Assembly: GCA_037176725.1 (NCBI GenBank)
Contig: JAZBRS010000020.1
Coordinates: 96,738,501 to 96,802,500 of the forward strand
Origin: Posidonia oceanica
Lineage: Eukaryota > Streptophyta > Magnoliopsida > Alismatales > Posidoniaceae
Direction: 5' to 3'
DNA length: 64,000 bases
Numbering within the stretch: the first letter of the stretch is position 1; every line of letters starts with the position of its first letter. The position numbers and the translations under genes were made by a program. The notes below the pieces were generated by a model. The model was not told the origin of the DNA. It did not search any database and was given only the letters and a program-made list of their open reading frames with translations. Positions 32,201 through 43,194 of the stretch are shown here, one piece after another.

Positions 32201-34999
32201 AATGTGATGGTAAAGTTTGTAAGTTAAAGAAAAAATAAACTCAAAGCCAACCAATGGCGAGGTGCTATAGTGCACATGGTTGGGCTGCCGGGGAAGGAGG
32301 TCTGTTCGGCGGTCTGGGGCGGCGGAGCTGCGTGGCAGGGGCTAGACTGGCCCGCGGGAAGTCGGGCGGAGCTCGACAGGGCGTCCAGGCGACGCTGTGG
32401 AGCGGCAGGCGGTGCGGAACGTGCGGGCGTCGGTTGCACCAGCGACTGGCGCCGGGGAAGATGGTGAACTCCGGCGAGGCACTGGCGGCGGCACAGGACA
32501 CGGAATTCAAAAAAAAGACATGGGGATGGAGAGGGGAGCGAGGCAGATCCGGTGGAGGGCTTTATTACCTGTTGGAGCGTGCGGGGTGGCCAGATGATCA
32601 GGAGGAAATTCTGTGGTCATGCTGCTCGGCGGAGGAGGATCCGGAGGTGGTCGTGGCGCGCAGGGGAGGATCGTGGCGTGTTGCTGGATGGTCTCCGGAG
32701 CTCGTGGGAGCCTCAGATCGCCGTTTGCCCGCTTAGAACCCAAAAAATGGCAGAATGGGTTCTCAGAGGATAATTTCTCTCTCTTCTCTTCTTCCTCTCT
32801 CTCTCCGTGGCTTCTGTGGGTTGTGGCTGTGGGTGCTGTGTTGGATGGTGAAGAGGAGATGAAGAGGAGATGGAGGGTTGAGGTCTGTGATGGTTCTTGG
32901 CCGTTGGCAGTTGGAGTGGAGATGAAGAGGAAGCTGTGGGGTGGTGTTTGCTGGTTGCTTTTGAAGCAGAAAAAGGAGGAGGTTGGGGGGGAGGTCTGTG
33001 ATGGTTAGGTCTGGGTTCCTGTGGGTGAAGAGAAGGCTCGTTCAGAAGAAGGAAATGGAGGAGAGGCCGGTTGTGTGTGAAGGCTGTGTGTGGGCTGTTG
33101 TGTGTGAATGGTGGGTGTTCTCTAGGTGTTTTGGACGCACAAAGAGAAGGAGGGGATTCTGGGTGTGTGCTAGGGGAGTGCTGGCTGTGTGAGTTGGAGA
33201 AGGTCTGGGTTCCTAGGGTGCAAACTCTCCTCTCCTCTCCTTTTCTCTGGTCTGCTAGTGGGTGTCCTAATGGCCGTTGGTCTTGGGCACAGGCTGGAGG
33301 GTCTGATGGAGGAAGGGATGGCTGTGTGGTGTGGGAAGCCAAGGCTGATGGAGGGTGTCAGGTGGATTTGAAAAATGGAGGCCATGGTAGCTGGCTGTGG
33401 GAGAAGAGAGGAGGGAGAAGAAAAGGAAAAAAGAAGGAAGGAAAGAAGGAGAGGAGGAGGAGGTGTGGGCTGGATCGTGAGGAAAAAAGAAGAAAAGAAA
33501 AAAAAAAGAGGGAGTGGGCCGGGCTGTAGGAATAGGAGGAAAAGAAAGGAAAGAAAGAAAGAAGGAAAGAAAGGAGGAAAGAGAGAGAGGATAAAGAGGA
33601 GAGAGAAGGATAAAAAAAAGGATAATTGGAGAAAAAAGAAGGAGAAGGAAGAAAACTTGGTTTTTGAGTTTTGTTGATTGGTTTTTAAAGATTTTGTTTT
33701 TAATTGTTTTTTAATTTGTTTTCTCTAAGTTTTTGTTTTAGTTGATTTTTAAGGTCTTGTTTTGATAGCTTTTTAACTTATTTTTCTTAGGTTTTTCTTT
33801 TGATTATTTTCTGAGTTTGAATTAAAGTTTTGAATTTTAGAGAATGGGTTTTTTAGGTTTTGAATTAGGGTTTTGAAGTTTTCTTTTTGAGTTAAGTCTT
33901 TTAATTGTTTTTGTTTTTGAGTTTGTTTTAATTGTTTGTTAAGTTTTCTTTTGATTAGGATTTTAAGGTTTTTAATTGTTTTCGAAAGATGGCTTTGCTT
34001 TGTTTTTTAGTTAAGTATTTTCTAGGGTTTTTGTTTTGATTTTTCTAAATTTTGTTTTGATTGTTTTCTAGGTTTGCTACTTAGGTTTTTTAATTAGGTT
34101 TTTCTTGGTTTTTTGATTAAGTTTTTCCAGGTTTTTTTAATTAGGTTTTGATGTGGTTTTCTGGATTAAAGTTTAGGGTTTAGGGTTTTGGGTTTCGAAT
34201 GGGTTTTGGAGTGGATTAGGGTTTAGGGTTTTGGGGTTTGGTTTTGAGTGGGATTTAGGGTTTTGAAATGAGTTTAGGGTTTAGGTTTTAATATGGTTTT
34301 GATGTGGATTAGAGTTTGGGGTTTAGGTTAGGGTTTTGATGTGGATTAGAGTTTAGGGTTTAGGTTAGGGTTTTGATGTGGATTAGGGTTTAGGGTTTTA
34401 GGGTTTTGGAGTTTAGTGTTTAGGAGTGGATTAGGGTTTAGGGTTTAGTGTGGGAAGAGGAAAAGGGAGAAAGAAAGAAAGAAGGAATTAAAGAAAGAGA
34501 GGAAGGGAAGGCAAGAGATTAAAGATTGAATTGCATGGGATAGGATAAAAAATAAAATAAAATAAGGATAAAATAGAGGGAAGAGAGGAGAATATGGTGG
34601 GCCCTTTGGAGAGCAAGGAAAGAGGAAAAAAGGAGAGGAAAAGACGGAGGATAAAGAGGAGAGAGAAAAGAATAATTAGGAGAGAGAAAAAGGATAATCA
34701 GAAGAGAGAAAATGATAATCAGAAGAGAAAGAAGGTGAAAGGCGTGGGTTTGGAGGGGATTTTGTGTGAGTGTGTGACCTAGGGTTTCTAGAGTTTGACC
34801 TAGGGTTTTGTGGGTGGATTTTCCTAAGTTTTGTGTAGGTTTTCCACGGTTAAAGAAAGGCTGAGGTTTTGGGTTTGATTTCAAGGTTCTAAAGTTTTTA
34901 ATTTTCCTGATTTTTTGGGTGAGGGTTTTCTAAGTCATGTTTTGAAGCCACCAGAGAGAGAGATCCACTAATTTAGCTTGTCAAAATGGGGTGTCAACA
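29285..34999 (-). mobile_element. Solo LTR (5715 bp) nested in the E4 LTR
   Basis: Begins TGTTGACACCCCATTTTG (minus, 34999) and ends GGGATCGCTACA at 29285, with no internal element sequence and perfect GTAGC duplications on both sides. Such a solo LTR is left by recombination between the two LTRs of an element. Inside, from the minus-strand end: R/U5-like end (29285-29880), a 91-bp array, a leader-like module (30296-30500), the conserved donor block (30580-30720), ATGCAA-rich DNA (30760-32210), GC block (32230-33530), and a T-rich zone with many TTTAGGG words (33660-34450). No genes. Confidence 0.95.
29885..30140 (-). repeat. 91-bp tandem repeats in the solo LTR
   Basis: Nearly three units containing CCACACAATGCAGGGGT and GACAAGCAAAG. 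The E1 and E4 LTRs carry the 30-bp type array at this position, so the array has been replaced between LTR copies. Confidence 0.85.
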
Positions 35000-35004
35000 G
35001 TAGC
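35000..35004. repeat. Target-site duplication GTAGC, right copy
   Basis: Partner of 29280-29284, flanking the solo LTR. Confidence 0.9.
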
Positions 35005-38000
35005 ACTGTCAGTGTCCGAACAGGGTGTGCCCTGGTTCTTGAGAACTCTAGACAGTAAGCATCACTGCCTAATGCAAATGCAAGCGATAAAACAAAACAG
35101 CGGTAAAACCATACACAAGCGACATGCAAAGGAAAACAACAGCAAACACGTAAAACGGTGCGGGAAATGAAAGCAGGCACGTAAAACGGTGCAACAGCAA
35201 GCGGAAAGGAAAGTGGGCACGCAAAATGGTGCGAAAATAGGCAAAAACAGATACGGGCACGCAAAACGATGCATGCAATGCAAATGAATGATGTGTTGTG
35301 ATTCAGATGGACTTATCTTGAGGATTTGAGGCCTGATCTGAGATAACTTTGGTTTAAATGAAAGATCATTCAACCAGGAAGACCTGGATAGTTAGATCGT
35401 GGAAATCCAACGGTCCGATCATAAGTTATTCAGGTTTCAAATCAGAAGGCTCAAGGGCCAGAAAAGGTAGGGGTCTAAGTGCAAATAGTCCCTAAGGATG
35501 TGCAGAACAGTGCAAATGTATGCAAGAATGTTGAGGATGTTTGAATGAATGCAGGAGTGCAATGACCGATGATATGGGAATGCAAATGCATGCAAAAATG
35601 CAATGCAGGGACCTAAGTGTAATTTAGAAAAACTATAGGGGCCTACATGCAAAATGTCCCTAAGCGTGTACAAAACAGTACAAATGTATGCAAGAATGCT
35701 GAGGATGCTTGAATGAATGCAGGAGTGCAATGTTCACTGATATGGGAGTGCAAATGCATGCAGGAATGCAATGCAGGGACCTACGTGTAATTTAGAAAAA
35801 CTACAGGGACCTACATGCAAAATGTCCCTAAGTGTGCGTGCAAAACAGTGCAAATTCATGCAAGAATGCTAATGCAGTGGTGCATGAGCTAAATGCAATG
35901 TTAATTAGGATGAATGCATGCAAAAATGCAAGAAAATGACCTAAATGCAATGCAAAGAATGCATGCAAACTTATAAAAGTTGAAAAACATGGACTTAAGT
36001 GCAATTTCAGAAAAATGTTGGGCTTTTTAACAATGCAATGCAGTTTAAAATGCAACTAATATGGCATTTAAATGCATGGAGGACTAAAATGCAAATAAAA
36101 CAAGTTTTAGGACCAAACAGCATTGCAATATGGTTTCCAACTTGATTTAAATGACATGATGAATGCAGATTGGACTGGTATGCAATTATGGCATTTTTCT
36201 GGATTTTTTTGCAATGCAATAAGGTTTTAAATGCAGATTAAATGAAATCTAACAACTGAACAGGACTAAGATGCAAATAAAATGTATTTTTGGGTTTTTC
36301 AGTAATGTAATAAGATTTAAAACATGATTTAAATGATGAATGATTGAACTGAGGACTAAAATGCAATTAAAACATGCTTCTGGGCTTTTTATTAATGCAA
36401 TATAGTTTAAATGCTGATTTAAATGAAATGCATGAATTGTGGAGGATTGATATGTAAATAAAATAGATACAGGGGCTAAATGCAATGCAGTAAGGTAAAC
36501 ATGTGAATTAAATGAATGAATGCATGGTCTGAGGACTAAGATGCAATAAGGGAAACCTGCAGTACTTTTATGCAATGTAATAAGATAATAAATGCAAATT
36601 AAATGATCTGATCAACCAACAGAGGATTGAAATGCAAATCAAGTAAACTGGAGGGCTTAAATGCAATGTAATATGATAAGGCTGTTATTTAAATGACTTT
36701 TCAATTGAACAGAGGACCTGGATGTAATTTAAAATAAACAGAGGACTTTAAAGCAATGTAATAAGATAAAACATGCATTTAAATGATATGATAAATCAAT
36801 AGAGGACTCAAGTGCAAATAAAATAAGTTGCAGAAGTTAAATGTAATGTAATAAGATAAAAAACAAACATTTAAATGATTTTAATCAACTGCACGACTAG
36901 AAAGTAAATAAAATAAGTTACTGGACTAAAAGGAAATGACATTAGATACCTTTGAACTACAGTAGGATTGAAACATAATAAAAAGAAATGACAGAAATTA
37001 AAAGCAATGCAATATAGTTTTATTCAGACATTAAATGATTCTTAAACCGACTTTGGACCTAAATGTAATAAATAAAAACTAGCAGAGTTTATTTCAATGC
37101 ATGCTTCAAACTATACTAAGGTTTAAAAAACAGAAAAATAAGGCTACAGTTGTCTTCTTCCCGCGGCTCCAGCCACTGTGCTGGCTGAGGTGCGGCGGCT
37201 CCGGTGGGTGGCTGGCGGCGTGCGAAGGTGCAGAGGGGTTGTTGGAGCTCCGGAGAGGGTCCAGAGGCAGCCTGGAGGCGGCACGGCGGTCTGGTGCGTG
37301 CGACGAGTGGCAACAGCAGCGGTCGTTGCCGGGGAAGAAGAGGACTCCGGCTAGACGGGAAACGGCGCACAGAGCACGAAACATGCCGGAGAAGGGCTGA
37401 GAAGCAAGAGGGGAGAGAGACAGAGCTAGGGGGTTGGCTACCTGTGTGCGCGCTTGGAACAGGTCACCGACCTCGGTGGGTTGCTACGCTGCCGGCGGAG
37501 CTTGCGACGACACTGGAGGCGGCGAGAGGGTAGGCGGATGATGCTGGCGAGTTGCACATGCGCAGGCGGTGTTCCAGGTGGCCTCAGAGGTGGATTGCAG
37601 TGGCTGGAGCGATGCTTGGGATTTTTTTGGTGCCAGCAGAGGAGTTGCGGGTGGGGGAGGAGGTCTGTTGCTCTTCGGGCCAGGGGGACAGCTCCGGTGG
37701 CTTCGTGGAGGGTTGGTGAAGGTGTTAGAGGGCTTGAATTGGAGTGGTTGTTGCTCTGTGGTGAGGTGGAAGTTTTTGAAGTTTTGGACAGAGGTGGGTG
37801 CTCAAGTGTTTGTGATGGATTCTGGGAGCTGTGGTGGGTGTCGGGCTAAAGTGTTGGTGGGCTTGGGAAGGTGATTGCTCAGGGAGTTAGCTGGGGGAGT
37901 TTGGGTAGATGGTGAAGGCTGTGGTGGTTGTTCTGGGCTAGAGATGGTCGTGGAGGAAGAGTTGGGTTCAAAGGGGGATTTCTGGGTGGATTTGTGGGTA

Positions 38001-38616
38001 TTTCTAGCTCTGGAAGGTGCACAAGGAAGAGTGGGATTCTGGGTTGCTTGGGTGTGTGTTTTTCTAGGTTGGTCTGGGTAGGAATGTGGTCGTTCTCCCC
38101 TCTCCTCTGGTCTTCTCTCTTCTGTCAGTGGGTGTGGCTTGGGAAGTCTTGGTCTTGGTCGTGGGCACAGGGTACGGTGGCATGGAGGTCGTGGGTGATG
38201 GAGGCTGTCAGGAGGATGGCCGGGAAGTTGCTGGTGTCAGGGAGGTTTGAATCTAGAGGAGGATCACGGGGGAGGGAGGTGTTGTCGTTTGCTGGCTGTG
38301 AGAGGAGGAGGAAGAGGAAGAAGAAGGAGAAGGGGGAAGTTGGGCTGTGGGCTGGTGGAGAGAAAAAAAAGAAAAAGAAAGAGGGAGTGGGCCGGGCTGA
38401 AAAAGAAATAAAAGGAGGGTAATGGGCTTGGCTTAGTGGGCCGAAAAATGAAAAAGAAAAAGAATGGAGGGGAGAAGGAGAAGTGGGTTTGATGTGAGTG
38501 ATAATGGGCTTGGATTTGATTTCTACCTAGGTTTAGTGAGTGGTTTGGGGATTGGGTTTAGAAATGGGTTTTAGGGTTTTGGAAATTAGGGTTTTAGGTT
38601 TTTTTTTTTTTTTTTT

Positions 38617-39052
38617 GGGCAAAATAGTAGCCTTTATTATAAATGAAAAAGGTTATAAAGCACTAAGGCTATGATGTAAGCTAGGAACAACAACAGACAC
38701 TGTTCCTAAGCTCACAAGGGTACTGTTAGGTCACAAAAGACATGACCTAATTATTACAAAGAATAAAACTCTGTCTACTGGTAACAAAGACTACACAAAT
38801 GAAAGAGTTGTGATCAAGCAGAATGCATGATCACTAGACAAGTTCCAGCCCATAACCCAAAAACCTGGCCCTTGCAGGGAAAAAGAGAAATGGGTAGCCT
38901 TTGTCCAAACAGTACCTAGCAGCTCCATCACCTGCTTTCCATAGCTGGCAATTCTGAACAAGGCCCGAAGGTAAAAAGCCCACACAGCCCATAAGAGAAC
39001 TACAAAGTAAGCATAGAAATAACGGCATATCCAGCAAAGGAGAAAAAACGAA
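38617..39052 (-). other. LINE2 3' UTR
   Basis: About 430 bases between the ORF2 stop and the tail. No gene. AATAAA (minus, 38638-38633) precedes the poly(A) by some 20 bases. Confidence 0.75.
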
Positions 39053-42000
39053 TTAGCCATGTTTAACTCTAATATAAGGCATCCCGGCTTTTTCCAGGAG
39101 GAGAGCACCTCTCGCTTTCGTCGGCAGATCCTCCCTCTTCTCGTACCTATGAAAAGTAAGAGTATTAATACCTTCATTGGCAAGGCTATCTGCAATAGAA
39201 TTTGCCTCACGAAACTGGTGTTGGATAAAGAAGGTTTGATCAACAAGTCCCAACACTTCTTTCCAATGCATAAGAAGTTGCCACTGGTCACATTTGGACT
39301 TCTTCAACATCTCAACCAGTACCTTAGAATCAGATTCAACCACCAATTCACTGAGCTCCAAACCTAGCTCGATAGCAAGAAAGAGACCCTCCTCAAGAGC
39401 CCGAAATTCAGCCACCATATTAGTGCACACCCCATAATAATTTGAGAAGGCCTTAATCATCTCCCCCCTGTGATTCCTAATAATACCCCCACCTCCACTG
39501 AGACCTGGGTTTCCATGTGAAGCCCCATCAACATTGAGCTTGAAGCATCCAGCCATAGGGCGACACCAGTGAACAGCAAAAGATTTGTCACTAACCGGTT
39601 CCACTCCTTCAATATTCAGGCTGCCCAAGATACTCCTTTCAACAGCTCCTTTGTATTTTAATCCCTTTAAAAGAGGAACAAAATCTTTTATCCAAAGATT
39701 GAGATTGAAAATGATATGTGATAACCCCACAGTTTTCCCTCCTAGCTTAGCACTGCAATGAGCTTTCCAGATCTCCCACAGGGTTGCTGCAGCCATCAAC
39801 CTTCTCAATCTAGTAGCAAAATTCTCTTTGATCCTTTTATTAAATAAGAACCTCAACCAGCCATCCGTCTTCCCACCTTCCATATGAGCAACCTGAAACT
39901 TAGAACAAAACCATGCCCACACCCCACAAGCCCATTCCCCCTCAAAAAATAAATGGGATATGGACTCACAATGAGGTGAACTGACACAGCAAACACACTT
40001 AGAAGGGATGGAGATCTGCATCCTCATTAGCATGTCATCTGTAGGGAGTCTATGCCAAAACACTTTCCAAAGGAAGAAGGATATTTTAGATGGGAGGGCA
40101 GAATCCCATATCCCTTTACCCCACCACTTCATCTCCTTCTTTCTACAGATGTCCCAAGCAGATTTGACCCTAAATAAGCCATCAGATTCAGGGTCTCAAT
40201 GCATGCTATCTTCCTTATTAGATAAAGATATATTAATTCTGAGCAAAGCAGTAAGAATGTCATCAGGGAGGCCAAAAGTATAAATATAACCATCCTTGCT
40301 AAAGACATCACAGAGTTTTAAATTGGGGTCTAAAATTTCTGTATCGGTAATTTCAGCCAAGGCCCCCATGTGGGACCAATTATCAAACCAAAATAACACA
40401 TCCCCCTTACCTACTGTCCATTGGATATGGTCTTTCAAATTAATCCAAGCATGCTGAAGCTTTTTCCACCTTGCAGTACCTTTTATTTCAGAAGTATATT
40501 CAGCCATAATGCCATGTTTAGCTTTCATGAATTTGGCCCACATAGAATCAGAATTTTGGATTCTCCAAGCAAACTTCATTCTCAAGGCTTTCATGATATC
40601 CCCAAATTTTCTGATACCCAGGCCTCCTTCTTCACAAGTATTTGTAATCATGTCCCAGGAGACCCAATGTCTTTTAGGAGAACCCTCATTATCCCCCCAA
40701 AGGAAATTAGCCAGGATTCTATTAATCCTATCCACCACCACCATGGGAACATCAAAGACTGATAAGGTATGAATAGGGATACTGGATAAGACATGCCTAA
40801 GAAGAATCAACTTGCCACCAGGGGAGAGCTGTTTGGACTTCCAACCTGCTACCTTCTTGGTGATTTTACTGACCACCTCCTCAAAATAAGCTTGCTTTGA
40901 AATGCCTTTGAAAATAGGGCATCCTAGATAAGTGAAAGGTAATCTACCTCTCATGAATCCAGTAACCACTTGGATCATAGCCATTCTGGAAGCAGCCATC
41001 TTGTTAGAGACTAAGAAGCTGCTCTTCTTAGGACTAATTTTTTGTCCCGAGCAATTCTGATAAGATTTAAGGAATTTCATAACCCCTTCTAGAGAACTTC
41101 TTCTACCATTCAAAAAAATAATTGTATCATCAGCAAAAAGAGAATGTGTGACTAGAGGACGTATCTGCTTTACTTGGTAAGGAAGAATAAGCTTGTTCTC
41201 CACCATGTAAGTGAGACCCCTACTTAGCACTTCCTCCACTAGAACATACAATGCAGGAGAAATTGGGTCACCTTGTCTTAGGCCCCTAGAACTGATAAAG
41301 AATTCAGAAGAGGATCCATCAATGAGCACCGAGAAATAATTGTCTTTTACACATTTCTTGATGAGATCCACCCAAGACATGGAGAAGCCAAATTTCTGTA
41401 AGACAGCAAACAGAAAATCCCAATTGAGACGGTCATACACTTTATCCATATCAATATTAAGAATCACATTGCCACCTTGCAATCCCCCATCTAAGCTTTG
41501 CACCAATTCTTGAGTGAGTGCCACATTTTCATGAATAAGTCTTCCAGAAACAAAGGCTCCTTGCTCAGGAGACACCAGTTTCGGTAAAATAGTCCCCAGC
41601 CTATTTGCCATTATTTTTGCAATAAATTTATAACAAACATTGCAAAGGCTTATAGGTCTAGACTCTGAAAAGCTTTCTGGGTCATCCTTTTTGGGAATAA
41701 GAGCTAGAAATGTAGCCTTCCATCCTCTAGGCAACTCATCACCTTTGAAGAAAACTTGAACAGCATTAATAACATCCATATTCACTGTATCCCAGCATTC
41801 TACAAAGAAACCAGTTGAAAAACCATCTGGTCCTGGAGCATTTTCCGCAGCCATAGAAAACACAACCTCCTTAATCTCCAAAGCATCAGGGATGGCACAC
41901 AGCATTAAGTTTTCTTCCATGCTAACAAGAGGGGGAATGAAGTTTAAAAGGTTCTCATCTCTAACACAACCTTCTTCATGAAAGAGTTTCTCAAAGTATT

Positions 42001-43194
42001 CCTTACCTCTTTGTTTCAAATCGTCCCTAGAAAATTGGGCATTAAGAAGCATCTTAGAATAAGGATTAGTCCTTCTTCTCTCCATTAAAGTGGAGTGAAA
42101 GTACTTGGTATTTTTATCTCCAGCAGATAACCAATTAATCATTGCTTTCTCTTTTAGAAAAATTTCATGTTGCCTTTCAGATAAAAAGAATTTCTTCCTG
42201 GCCTCCACCAACAACCTCCAGGTATCATCAGACCAGGCCCCTTGCAAACTTTCCTCAAGAGTGTTCATTTCATGAAAAACGGCTTCCTTAGTAGCATGAA
42301 TATGTTCCAAAACACATTTCTATTCCAGCTTTTCAGATGTTGCTTCAGACCTTTAAGTTTAAAGGATAAATTCTGCATTAAATTCTGCATAGGAGGGAAA
42401 CCAGTATTGAAGTTCCATTTCTCCTTAATGAAATCTTGGAAATTAGTATGCAGAGTCCACATAGCCTGGAACCTGAAAGGAGTAGGGCCACCTTTCCATT
42501 CTTCACTACTCTTGATCAGCATAGGGGCATGATCAGAGTGGACTCTAGGCAGATAAGTAACTGTGAACTGAAAATTATCCAAAAAATCTGCATTGGCAAC
42601 CATCCTGTCCAATCTTTTGTAAATCCTACTCACCCCTTGTTGATTATTACACTAGGAAAACACATTCCCAACATGATTAACCTCCCCCAGACCAGTGAAT
42701 TGAAGGAAATCCACAAAATCATCAACACTCGGGAAGTCAAAGGCCCCTCCTCCAATGCATTCAGAAGTAGCAGTAACACAATTCCAGTCGCCCCCTATAA
42801 GCCAAGGTTGGTCTATACCAGAACTCAAATTTAGCATATCCACCCAAAGATCCCTTCTCGGAGTTCTGTCACAAGCAGCATAAACCACAGAAAGGTAGAT
42901 TTCTTCATTCAAACCATTTTTCACGCGGAAAGTGGAAACTTGACTAGTATCATTATAGTGACTAACAGATATAGAGTTATCCCAAAAGGTCCAGATCTTG
43001 TTGTCAGCAACAGAATTGCACCAGACCTGATCTATCTTTAGCTTAGTCGTGATTCTACTGGCTTTATCCCCCGCAAGCATAGGCTCCAGCAAAGCAACAA
43101 ACGGAATCTTAAATTTACAGATCATACCTTTTAAATGGTTCAAAGAGGAATTGTTGCCAATACCTCTACAGTTCCAAACTATAGCATCAACCAT
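39053..43194 (-). pseudogene. LINE2 ORF2: endonuclease, reverse transcriptase, RNase H
   Basis: ATG at 43194. The APE endonuclease shows WNCRGIGN, LLEPM, GGDWNCV and SDHAPML; RT shows the PGPDGFSTGFF block, SRPISLCNV, RGLRQGDPISP and the catalytic FADD (SLFADDTIIF); then a zf-RVT region (KISFFLWKVFWHRLP, CVCC) and RNase H (KLNVDGASHGNPG, AEFRALEEGL, VESDSKVLVEML, REANSIADSLA). Order and length fit plant L1 elements. Breaks: TAG at 42654-42652 in the endonuclease, a frameshift near 42310, and TGA at 40198-40196 before the zf-RVT part. Both stops sit where Trp is expected, so G-to-A change is likely. Confidence 0.93.

Noticed and set aside
37101..38422. Gly/Trp-rich frames in the E4 LTR
   Set aside because: Same GC block of the LTR; not conserved in E0, E2 or the solo LTR.
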